DNA from: an uncultured Oscillospiraceae bacterium
Lineage (GTDB): Bacteria; Bacillota; Clostridia; Oscillospirales; Acutalibacteraceae
DNA length: 64,000 nt
Assembly: GCA_900546265.1 (NCBI GenBank)
Contig: URCA01000004.1
Coordinates: 1 to 64,000, forward strand
Direction of reading: 5' to 3'
Shown here: one piece after another, positions 37,991 to 45,906 of the stretch
Layout of the letters: the number at the start of each line of letters is the position of its first letter
How positions within the stretch are numbered: position 1 is the stretch's first letter
The notes under the pieces: generated by a model
Seen by the model: the letters and a program-made list of their open reading frames with translations, nothing else
Told to the model about the DNA's origin: nothing
Databases searched by the model: none
Program-made: the position numbers and the translations under genes

Positions 37991-40375
37991 ATGATATATC
38001 CGGCTCATTTTCGCCGTGACGAGAACAGGTGTGTGCAGGAGGTGCAGACGGTTGAGGTCCACTGCAGAAACTGCGCGCGTCTTGCGGCGCAGGAAGCACC
38101 GCCCGGTATGGTGCAGACGGCCTACCTTTGCGGTCTACTTCATGACATGGGTAAGTATACCCTAGCCTTTGCCCGCTACATCGAGCAGGCGTCACGGGAC
38201 GAGTCTGTGCGCCGGGGCAGCGTGAACCATACCTTTGCAGGCGCTCGTTTTGCACTCGAAAGATGGCACACCCCGCCCTCGGGGAGCCTCCGGGACTTGA
38301 CCAGCGAACTCATCGCCTTTGCGGCCGGCTCTCATCACGGGCAGTTTGACTGTATCGATGAAGATGGAAAGGACGGGTATCAGCACCGGCAGACAGCGGC
38401 GGATATTGGCTACGGGGAAGCGAAAGCGGCCTTTTTATCCCGGTGTGCCACGGAAGCGGAGCTGGATACCTTATTTATGGCTGCGGTCGAAGAAATGGCG
38501 CAGGCCATGGAGCGATTCCGACCAATTGCAGGCACAGACGAAGAGATGCTGTTCCAGCATGCGATGCTAAGCCGACAGATCCTATCGGCCGTCATTGATG
38601 GCGACAGGCGAGACACGGCGGAATTCTGTTTGGGGATTTCTATTCCCCACCAGGTGAAAGAAGAAAGCGCTCTATGGCAGCGCTGTTTGCGGAAGGTGGA
38701 AAACCGCCTCCAATCGTTTACTGACGAGTCGGAAATCAATCGGGCCCGCCGGACGATTTCCGACCGCTGCAAAGCGGCGGCCAAGTGGGGCGCGGGCATT
38801 TACCGGCTGAATATCCCCACCGGGGGAGGGAAAACGCTGGCCGCCCTTCGCTATGCTTTGGCGACAGCCGCCGAACATGAAAAGCAGCGCATAATCTTCG
38901 TGATTCCGCTGCTTTCCATTTTGGATCAGAACGCGAAAGTCATACGCGAGTATCTGGACGATGACAAGCTTATCCTCGAGCATCATTCCAACGTGATACA
39001 GGAAAAGTCCGGTGATAAGCTGGATGAGAATGAACTGCTGATGGAGACGTGGGCGGCTCCCGTTGTGATCACCACATTGGTACAGCTGCTGAACACGCTG
39101 TTTTCCGGCAAGCCCTCCTGCATCCGCCGGATAGCGGCTTTGCGCGACAGCGTCATCGTGATCGATGAAGTGCAGTCCGTCCCCCGCACCATGCTGTCCC
39201 CATTCAATATGGCGCTGAACTATTTGAGCGCTTTCTGCGGAGCGACGATCCTGCTTTGTTCCGCCACACAGCCTTGCCTGGAGCAGACGGCGCATCCGCT
39301 CCTTTTGGCTCATCCGAGCGACCTGGTGGCTTATGACGCCGCTCTCTGGAAGGCCTTCCGACGAACAGAAATCTTTGACAGGCGCATCCCGGGGGGCTAT
39401 TCCACGGAAGAACTGGCGGCGTTTGTTTCGTGCTGCGCCGACGAGCAGGGGAGCGTGCTGCTCATCTGCAACACCAAGGCCGAGGCGCTGGGGCTGTATC
39501 GACAGCTGCGGCTGCAGCCAGGAACGTTCCATCTTTCCACCGCCATGTGTATGGAACACCGCCTTCGGACACTGCAAGCCATTCATGCGGCGCTGCACGA
39601 TCACGAAAGAGTGGTCTGTATTTCCACCCAGCTGGTCGAAGCCGGGGTCGATTTTTCCTTTGGCTGTGTGATTCGGATTTTGGCGGGGATGGACAATGTG
39701 GTGCAAGCGGCGGGCCGCTGCAACCGAAACGGCGAACATGCGGAGTGCGGGCCGGTATATCTAGTGAATTTGCGGGAGGAGCGTCTCAGCCGCCTGCCGG
39801 AAATTTGGCAGGCCCAAAAAGCGGCGGAATCGCTGCTGGCGGATTTTGCGGAAAATCCGGCGGCTTTTGAAGGAGAGTTGACTTCGGATACGGCCATACG
39901 TGCGTATTACCGCGCGCTGTACGCAGAGATGGACAATGGCGGACAGGACTATCCTCTGCCGGAGCTGGGGACAAGCCTGCTGGATTTGTTATCGGTCAAC
40001 CGGGTGTTTCGCAGCCGCTGCCAGACGGCCGGCGCGTATATCCTGGGGCAGGCATTTCAGACAGCGGGAAAGCGGTTTCGCGTGTTTGAGGACAACACCA
40101 CGGATGTGCTTGTCCCGTTTGGAGAGGGGGCCCAGCTTATTGCCGCTTTGTGTTCCGATAAAGCCAGATGGGATCTGGTCCATCGGGGGGAGCAGCTGAA
40201 AAAGGCGGGACGGTACACCGTTTGCCTGTACCAGTATCAGCTGGACAAGCTGCGGGAGAATGGCGGCGTGTATTCTCTGTGCGACGGCACGATTCTCGCC
40301 TTACAGCCGGAGTTTTACGCGGAGGAGACAGGGCTTTGCCTGGAAGGTGAAAACGAACAATTTTTGGAGGTGTGA
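37991..40375 (+). CDS. cas3: Cas3 HD nuclease-helicase, type I-C
   Basis: A 794-residue Cas3, start ATG at 37991 (GGGGGGTCAGAG upstream). The N-terminal HD nuclease contains GLLHDMGK at residues 48 to 55, then NHTFAGARF and AGSHHGQFD, giving the HD-type metal ligands. The superfamily 2 helicase holds Walker A IPTGGGKT near 275 and DEVQ near 391, with motif VV-x-VIVIDEV; motif III is LLCSATQPCLEQ. C-terminal motif VI-like GRCNRNGEH near 570 is present. Cas3 is recruited by Cascade and degrades target DNA from the non-target strand. First gene of the operon. All active-site motifs appear intact. Confidence 0.95.
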   Translation: MIYPAHFRRDENRCVQEVQTVEVHCRNCARLAAQEAPPGMVQTAYLCGLLHDMGKYTLAFARYIEQASRDESVRRGSVNHTFAGARFALERWHTPPSGSLRDLTSELIAFAAGSHHGQFDCIDEDGKDGYQHRQTAADIGYGEAKAAFLSRCATEAELDTLFMAAVEEMAQAMERFRPIAGTDEEMLFQHAMLSRQILSAVIDGDRRDTAEFCLGISIPHQVKEESALWQRCLRKVENRLQSFTDESEINRARRTISDRCKAAAKWGAGIYRLNIPTGGGKTLAALRYALATAAEHEKQRIIFVIPLLSILDQNAKVIREYLDDDKLILEHHSNVIQEKSGDKLDENELLMETWAAPVVITTLVQLLNTLFSGKPSCIRRIAALRDSVIVIDEVQSVPRTMLSPFNMALNYLSAFCGATILLCSATQPCLEQTAHPLLLAHPSDLVAYDAALWKAFRRTEIFDRRIPGGYSTEELAAFVSCCADEQGSVLLICNTKAEALGLYRQLRLQPGTFHLSTAMCMEHRLRTLQAIHAALHDHERVVCISTQLVEAGVDFSFGCVIRILAGMDNVVQAAGRCNRNGEHAECGPVYLVNLREERLSRLPEIWQAQKAAESLLADFAENPAAFEGELTSDTAIRAYYRALYAEMDNGGQDYPLPELGTSLLDLLSVNRVFRSRCQTAGAYILGQAFQTAGKRFRVFEDNTTDVLVPFGEGAQLIAALCSDKARWDLVHRGEQLKKAGRYTVCLYQYQLDKLRENGGVYSLCDGTILALQPEFYAEETGLCLEGENEQFLEV

Positions 40376-40376
40376 T

Positions 40377-41105
40377 ATGGAACACAGAAATCAGGTGGAA
40401 TTTGAGGTGACGGGCGCTTACGGCCTGTTTTCCGATCCGGTGATGCGCGTCGGCGGAGAGAAATGCTCCCTGCAGGTACCAACCTACGAGGCGCTGAAGG
40501 GCATCCTGGCCTCTGTCTACTGGAAGCCGACGCTGATTTGGTACATCGATGCGGTACGGATCATGCATCCCATTCAAACAGAGGTGAAGGGCATACGTCC
40601 CATTACCTACAATGGGAAAAACGACCTGTCTTTCTATACATATCTAAAGGATTGCCGCTATCAGGTGCGTGCGCATTTTGAATGGAATGAAAACCGCCCG
40701 GAGCTGGCTGGCGACCGCAACGAGCATAAGCACCACAACATTGCCAAACGTATGATCGAGCGGGGCGGCCGCCGGGACGTGTTTTTAGGCGCCCGGGAAT
40801 GCCAAGGCTACGTGACGCCCTGCGTCTTTGGGGAGGGGGCCGGTTGCTATGACCAGACGCCCGAGCTGGCCTTTGGGCTGATGTATCACGGCATCACCTA
40901 TGCGGACGAGGCTTACTCCGATGACACGCGCGGCCGGATGAGCGTACGCTTCTGGTATCCGGTCATGCGTCAGGGGGTGATTGCGTTTGACCGGCCCGAA
41001 CAATGCCCCATTACCCGGCCGGTGCGGGAAATGGAATGCAAACCGTTCGGGGCTGCCTTGGAAAACTTTATAGGCGCAGAGGAATTTGGAAAGGAGGTCG
41101 AGTGA
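40377..41105 (+). CDS. cas5c: Cas5c crRNA-processing protein (type I-C)
   Basis: A 242-residue protein, ATG just after GGAGGTGTGAT and 1 base after the cas3 stop. The N-terminal NQVEFEVTGAYGLFSDPVMR, the YEALKGILASVYWKP helix, VKGIRPI and the FLGARECQGYV motif are characteristic of Cas5c (Cas5d). In type I-C there is no Cas6, and Cas5c cuts the repeat RNA and stays bound to the 5' handle. It then forms part of Cascade with Cas7 and Cas8c. The glycine- and His-rich EHKHHNIAKRMIERGG region likely contains the RNase site. Confidence 0.93.
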   Translation: MEHRNQVEFEVTGAYGLFSDPVMRVGGEKCSLQVPTYEALKGILASVYWKPTLIWYIDAVRIMHPIQTEVKGIRPITYNGKNDLSFYTYLKDCRYQVRAHFEWNENRPELAGDRNEHKHHNIAKRMIERGGRRDVFLGARECQGYVTPCVFGEGAGCYDQTPELAFGLMYHGITYADEAYSDDTRGRMSVRFWYPVMRQGVIAFDRPEQCPITRPVREMECKPFGAALENFIGAEEFGKEVE

Positions 41106-42938
41106 ATGGGGCTGCTGCAAGCGGCATACCGCACCTATGAGACGCAGGCCGCGCGGGCGGGCGTGCCCTTCGCCGGAGAAAAGGAACCGCTGACCCCGTT
41201 GTCGCACATGATGGCCAACGCTCATATCGAGATAACCTTGAACATGGATGGCCATTTTCAGAGCGCCGTGCCGGTGCCAAAAGAGGATTGCAAGACCATC
41301 ATTCCGGTTACTGTTGAATCGGCCAACCGGACGAGCAAGAACACGAAAGCCCATCCGCTGTGCGACCAGCTGCGGTATCTGGCGCCCTTTGGCGGTGAAA
41401 AATTTGCCGCCTATCTGGAACAGCTGAACCGCTGGACGGATTCCCCGTTCAGCCAACCCAAGCTCCGGGCGATCCGGCAGTATATCGCCGCGGGCTCCAT
41501 TGTCCGCGATCTTGCCGCGGCCGGGGTTATCACGCTGGACGAGAACGGCAATCCGGGCAACGGAAAAATTGAGGGCATTCCTTTTGATAAATGTCTTGTC
41601 CGCTGGCGGGTGGTCCCGGCCCCGGAAGGAGAGTCGACCGCCTGTTGGCGGGACAAAGCGCTGTTCAGCAGTTTTTCCGCGTTTTATGCCCACGAGCGCG
41701 AGGGGGAGGAACAGGACCTGTGCATGATCACCGGCGCCGCCGATGTCGTCTGTGACATGCACCCCAAAGGGGTGCTGGCGTACAGCAACGGCGCGAAGCT
41801 CATCTCTTCCAACGACAGTAACGGCTTTACCTACCGCGGCCGCTTTACCCAGTCCAAAGAGGCGGTCAGCGTCGGCTATGACGCGTCGCAGAAGGCGCAC
41901 AGCGCTCTGCGCTGGCTGACGGTCAACCATGGCGCCATCTTTGGAGGGCGCACCTTTCTATGCTGGAACCCGGAGGGGGCCAGCGTCCCGTCCTTCGCCG
42001 TTTTCGGATTTTCCAAACAGGAAAAGCAGGAAAAGAAGGATTTTGTCAGCTACCGCGATGCGTTGAAAAAAACCATAGGCGGCTATCGGCAGGCGCTTCG
42101 GCCGGAGGCGGATGTGGTGGTGGTGGCCCTGGACGCCGCCACCACCGGACGCCTGTCGGTGACCTACTACAATCAGCTCATGGCCTCTGATTTCTTAGCG
42201 CGTATCGAACGTTGGTATGAGACCTGCTGCTGGGACAGCCGCCGCTTTGGGGTGCAGGCTCCGCCGCTCAAGCGTATTGTCGACTGCGCGTTCGGCACCG
42301 AACGGACCCAATTTTTTGAGACGGACGGCCATGTTCTGCGCGAGCAGATACAACGGCTGCTGCCCTGCATTCTCGATGAAAGGCCGGTGCCGAAGGATAT
42401 TGTGCGCGCTTTGGTAAACCGGGCCGGAACCCCCTTGGCGTATCAGGGCGCCAACCGGGAAACGCTGTTGGAGGTAACCTGCGCATTGGTGCGCAAAGAC
42501 CGCCATGACGATAAAAAGGAGGAATGGAAATTGGCCCTTGACACATCCAGCACGAACCGCAGCTACCTGTTCGGCCGCCTTTTGGCCGTGGCCGAGCAGG
42601 TCGAGCGCGCCACCTACGATCGGGAGGAAAAACGGGATCCCAACGCCATTCGCATGCAGGCGGTATTCGCCCAGCGTCCCCTATACGCCTGGCGCATCAT
42701 CGAAGAAAAGCTCAATCCCTACTATGCGCGGCTGAAACCAGGGCTGCGCGCTTACTTCAAAAACCTCGTGGGCGAAATTTTGGACAAGCTGCCCGAACCG
42801 GACGATCCCACGCTGCCCCAAAGGCTGGAGGACGTGTATCTGCTCGGCTATTACCAGCAGCGCACGGCACTGACCAGAAAAAAAGAAAACACTGTGACGG
42901 AGGAGAAGAATGATGAGTATTCTGAGCAACAAGATTGA
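41106..42938 (+). CDS. cas8c: Cas8c large Cascade subunit (Csd1), type I-C
   Basis: A 610-residue protein, MGLLQAAYRTYETQAARAGV at the start, with AGGAGG and the cas5c stop directly before. Typical features of Cas8c/Csd1 are LAPFGGEKFAAYLEQL, the GGRTFLCWNPEGAS stretch, and a late ASKNTKAHPLCDQL-type N-terminal pattern (KNTKAHPLCDQL). Cas8c recognises the PAM (TTC-type in studied systems) and stabilises the R-loop. Its internal translation start, producing Cas11-like small subunit, was described for other type I-C systems; a site near 42515 with AAGGAGG before an ATG inside the frame is a candidate here. The start of cas7c lies within its end. Confidence 0.92.
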   Translation: MGLLQAAYRTYETQAARAGVPFAGEKEPLTPLSHMMANAHIEITLNMDGHFQSAVPVPKEDCKTIIPVTVESANRTSKNTKAHPLCDQLRYLAPFGGEKFAAYLEQLNRWTDSPFSQPKLRAIRQYIAAGSIVRDLAAAGVITLDENGNPGNGKIEGIPFDKCLVRWRVVPAPEGESTACWRDKALFSSFSAFYAHEREGEEQDLCMITGAADVVCDMHPKGVLAYSNGAKLISSNDSNGFTYRGRFTQSKEAVSVGYDASQKAHSALRWLTVNHGAIFGGRTFLCWNPEGASVPSFAVFGFSKQEKQEKKDFVSYRDALKKTIGGYRQALRPEADVVVVALDAATTGRLSVTYYNQLMASDFLARIERWYETCCWDSRRFGVQAPPLKRIVDCAFGTERTQFFETDGHVLREQIQRLLPCILDERPVPKDIVRALVNRAGTPLAYQGANRETLLEVTCALVRKDRHDDKKEEWKLALDTSSTNRSYLFGRLLAVAEQVERATYDREEKRDPNAIRMQAVFAQRPLYAWRIIEEKLNPYYARLKPGLRAYFKNLVGEILDKLPEPDDPTLPQRLEDVYLLGYYQQRTALTRKKENTVTEEKNDEYSEQQD

Positions 42939-43758
42939 TTTCGCGGTTCTGGTATCGGTGACCATGGCCAACCCCAACGGCGACCCGCTCGACGGCAACC
43001 GCCCGCGCACCAGCTATTCCGGGTATGGAGAAATTTCCGACGTATGCATCAAGCGCAAGCTTCGCAACCGGATGCAGGATATGGGGCAGCGCATTTTTGT
43101 CCAGTCGGACGACCGCAGCGACGACGGCTGCAAGAGCCTCAGAGAGCGGGCCAATGCGGTGCTGGGGAAGACCAAGGACCGGGACGAATATGCCCGCATC
43201 GCCTGCGAGACCTGGATGGATGTGCGCAGCTTTGGTCAGGTGTTCGCTTTCAGCGCCTCCGATAAAAGCGGGGTTTCCGTGGGGGTGCGCGGCCCGGTAT
43301 CCATCCATCAGGCGGTGAGCCTGTCCCCCGTAGAGGTCAAAAGCCTTCAAATTACCAAAAGTGTCAATGGCGAACCCGGCGAAAAGCGAAGCTCTGACAC
43401 CATGGGCAGCAAGCATATAGTGCGTTTCGGCCTGTATCTCGTTAAAGGCTCGATCAATGTCCAGTTGGCCCAAAAGACTGGTTTCACAAATGAAGATGCC
43501 GGAATTGTCCGGGAATGCCTGCGCACCCTGTTCGAAAACGACGCCTCCTCGGCCCGGCCGGACGGCTCCATGGAGGTTTGCAGGCTCTATTGGTGGGAGC
43601 ATAACTGTCCTTGCGGCCAGTATTCCTCTGCCAAGGTTCACCGCTCCTTACACGTGGCTTTGAAGACCGGTGTGGAGCAGCCGGATTCCTTTGAGGATTA
43701 CGACGTGACATTGGATACGCTGCCCGGGCTTGCCTGCGAGATCATCGATGGAGTATAA
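42910..43758 (+). CDS. cas7c: Cas7c backbone subunit (Csd2), type I-C
   Basis: A 282-residue protein overlapping the cas8c end by 29 bases, GGAGGAG upstream. The N-terminus LSNKIDFAVLVSVTMANPNGDP followed by DGNRPRTSYSGYGEISDVC is a strong Csd2/Cas7 signature. The RRM-like core contains RSFGQVFAFS and GVRGPVSIHQAVS; SSAKVHRSLHVALKTG lies near the end. Six or seven copies coat the spacer part of crRNA in Cascade. Confidence is high. Confidence 0.95.
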   Translation: MMSILSNKIDFAVLVSVTMANPNGDPLDGNRPRTSYSGYGEISDVCIKRKLRNRMQDMGQRIFVQSDDRSDDGCKSLRERANAVLGKTKDRDEYARIACETWMDVRSFGQVFAFSASDKSGVSVGVRGPVSIHQAVSLSPVEVKSLQITKSVNGEPGEKRSSDTMGSKHIVRFGLYLVKGSINVQLAQKTGFTNEDAGIVRECLRTLFENDASSARPDGSMEVCRLYWWEHNCPCGQYSSAKVHRSLHVALKTGVEQPDSFEDYDVTLDTLPGLACEIIDGV

Positions 43759-44410
43759 AGAGGAGGATTTTCTCCAGTTATCCGGCATCCAGCATTTTAA
43801 GTTCTGCCGCAGGCAATGGGCACTCATCCATATTGAAAATCAGTGGGCCGAAAACTTTCGCACGGTGGACGGCGAAATCCTGCACAAAAACGCTCACGAC
43901 AAGGGTTTTCGCGAAAGCCGGGGCGAGGTGCTCATCACCCGGGGAATGCATGTGTTCTCCGCCTCCATGGGGGTTTCCGGCGAATGCGATGTGCTGGAAT
44001 TTCATCGGGACGAAACCGGCATTCCTCTTAAAGACCGGGAGGGGCTCTGGCGGCCGTATCCGGTAGAATACAAGCGGGGCGAACCCAATGAACGAAGCGG
44101 CGACACCCTGCAGCTTTGCGCGCAGGCCTTATGCCTGGAGGAAATGCTGTGCTGCGATATTCCGGAAGGCGCGCTGTATTATGGGGAGATCCGTCACCGA
44201 ATGGTTGTATCCTTTACGCCGCAGCTGCGCGATCAAGTGCGGGTGATGTTTGAGGAGATGCATGCCCTTTATCAGCGGGGATATACGCCCAAGGGCAAAC
44301 GAAGCCGTGCATGCAATGCCTGCTCTCTGAAGGATTTATGTCTGCCCGGCCTGATGCACACACGCCCGGTAGCGGATTATGTCAGAGAAAGCCTGGAGGA
44401 TATCGGATGA
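43748..44410 (+). CDS. cas4: Cas4 exonuclease, adaptation protein
   Basis: A 220-residue protein, start ATG at 43748, 11 bases before the cas7c stop. N-terminal Cys in FCRRQWALI and C-terminal CNACSLKDLC form the four-Cys iron-sulphur site. The RecB-type nuclease core has GVSGECDVLEF and VEYKRGEPN (Asp, Glu, Lys catalytic residues), and QLCAQALCLEEM supports it. Cas4 trims pre-spacers so that they carry a correct PAM end. Overlap with cas1 by 4 bases (ATGA) suggests tight coupling. Confidence 0.93.
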   Translation: MEYKEEDFLQLSGIQHFKFCRRQWALIHIENQWAENFRTVDGEILHKNAHDKGFRESRGEVLITRGMHVFSASMGVSGECDVLEFHRDETGIPLKDREGLWRPYPVEYKRGEPNERSGDTLQLCAQALCLEEMLCCDIPEGALYYGEIRHRMVVSFTPQLRDQVRVMFEEMHALYQRGYTPKGKRSRACNACSLKDLCLPGLMHTRPVADYVRESLEDIG

Positions 44411-45438
44411 AGCATCTGCTCAACACGCTTTTCATTACATCTGAGGATATTTACTTGTCGCTGGATGGCGAAAATGTGGTGGCTAACCGGGATAAGCAGG
44501 CGGTGGCTCGTTACCCCCTGCACACCCTGTTTGGCATTGTTTCTTTTTCTTATGCGGGGGCTTCTCCGGCATTAATGGGCGCCTGTGCGCAGCGGGGCGT
44601 CAGTTTATCCTTTTGCTCACCCGGCGGACGTTTTTTGGCGCGGATCTGCGGAGAGAGCAGCGGAAATGTGCTGCTTCGCAGGGCGCAGTACCGGGTGGCG
44701 GATGATGCAGAGCTTAGCTGTGCCGCCGCGCGTACGATGATTTTTGGAAAGCTGTACAATTCCCGCTGGAGTTTGGAACGGGCCCGGCGCGATCATGGTC
44801 TGCGGATAAATGACGAACGGCTTAAGTCTGCGTCCGCTCAACTGAAAAATTTGCTTCCGCAGGTTGCCTCGGCCGCTCATCTTGATCAGCTTCGGGGCTT
44901 GGAGGGCGTCGGCGCCGCGGCTTATTTCGATGTGCTGGATGAAATGATTCTGAACAATAAAAACGAGTTTTTCTTTCACGGCAGAAGCCGGCGGCCGCCT
45001 TTGGATGCGTTCAATGCTATGCTGTCTTTTGCCTACAGCCTGCTTGCCAACGATTGCGCGTCCGCATTGGAGAGCGTGGGGCTGGACGCCTATGTGGGGT
45101 TTTTACACCGCGATCGCCCGGGGAGAACATCCCTGGCCTTGGATCTCATGGAAGATCTCCGTCCCTGTATGGCGGATCGGTTTGTCTTAACGCTTGTTAA
45201 TAACAGAGTCCTGGTGCCGGATGATTTTGAGACGCGCGAAAGCGGGGCTGTTTTCATGACAGACAACGCACGCAGAATTTTTCTGAAAGGCTGGCAGGAA
45301 AAGAAAAAGGAAACGCTGACGCATCCATACCTGGGAGAGAAGCTGCCATGGGGAATGGTTCCCTACATACAAGCTTTGCTGTTGGCGCGATATCTACGCG
45401 GCGACTTGGATGGGTATCCACCGTTTTTATGGAAGTGA
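44407..45438 (+). CDS. cas1: Cas1 integrase (type I-C)
   Basis: A 343-residue Cas1 starting MKHLLNTLFITSEDIYLSLD. The catalytic Glu is in LRGLEGVGAAAYF near 166. The His near 234 and Asp near 246 lie in VGFLHRDRPGRTSLALDLMEDLRP, a motif close to textbook. RRPPLDAFNAMLSFAYSLL is the conserved helix. Cas1 with Cas2 integrates new spacers at the leader side. Ribosome site GGAGG at 8 bases. All key residues are present, so adaptation should be functional. Confidence 0.95.
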   Translation: MKHLLNTLFITSEDIYLSLDGENVVANRDKQAVARYPLHTLFGIVSFSYAGASPALMGACAQRGVSLSFCSPGGRFLARICGESSGNVLLRRAQYRVADDAELSCAAARTMIFGKLYNSRWSLERARRDHGLRINDERLKSASAQLKNLLPQVASAAHLDQLRGLEGVGAAAYFDVLDEMILNNKNEFFFHGRSRRPPLDAFNAMLSFAYSLLANDCASALESVGLDAYVGFLHRDRPGRTSLALDLMEDLRPCMADRFVLTLVNNRVLVPDDFETRESGAVFMTDNARRIFLKGWQEKKKETLTHPYLGEKLPWGMVPYIQALLLARYLRGDLDGYPPFLWK

Positions 45439-45444
45439 TGGGAG

Positions 45445-45735
45445 ATGCTTGTTTTAATCACCTACGATGTCAACACAGAAGACGCCTCGGGACGCAAACG
45501 TCTGCGCCGAATTGCGAAGCAGTGTGTCAACTATGGCCAGAGGGTGCAATGTTCTGTTTTTGAATGCTTGCTGGATGCGGCCCAATGCCGGAGCTTGCAA
45601 GCAAAGCTCTGTGACATTATGGATAAAGAAAAAGACAGTTTGCGTTTTTATTATTTAGGGGATCGGTATGAGAAAAAGGTGGAGCATTTTGGCTGTAAGC
45701 AAAGCTATCGTCCCGAAGAGCCGCTGATTTTATGA
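45445..45735 (+). CDS. cas2: Cas2 (type I-C)
   Basis: A 96-residue protein, ATG after GGGAG, six bases behind cas1. The N-terminal MLVLITYDVNTEDASGRKRL contains the strand ending in YDV typical of Cas2, then RRIAKQCVNYGQRVQCSVFE and a C-terminal YYLGDRYEKKVEHFG. Cas2 forms the central dimer of the Cas1-Cas2 integrase. It is the last cas gene; the leader and array follow. Confidence 0.95.
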   Translation: MLVLITYDVNTEDASGRKRLRRIAKQCVNYGQRVQCSVFECLLDAAQCRSLQAKLCDIMDKEKDSLRFYYLGDRYEKKVEHFGCKQSYRPEEPLIL

Positions 45736-45906
45736 CGGTGCGAACAGGATGTGCACAGAAAAACGCAGGAGGTTCGCACCAGTTTTAAGCCTTATCTTTT
45801 CTTGGATTTAAGTCGAGAGCAAAGGAGGGAATGCTTTTAGGAAAATCTGCGTGCAGAATTTATGGTATATGGATAAATTCTCGCATAAAAAACATGCACT
45901 TTTGCT
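45736..45906 (+). promoter_or_regulatory. CRISPR leader
   Basis: AT-rich stretch between cas2 and the first repeat. It contains a 9-bp hairpin with arms GGTGCGAAC and GTTCGCACC (45737-45780), which may act as a terminator of the cas operon. No clear consensus promoter is visible, though a TATGGTATAT-like element lies near 45860. The leader lies upstream of the array on the same strand, so the newest spacers are at the low-coordinate end. Confidence 0.6.
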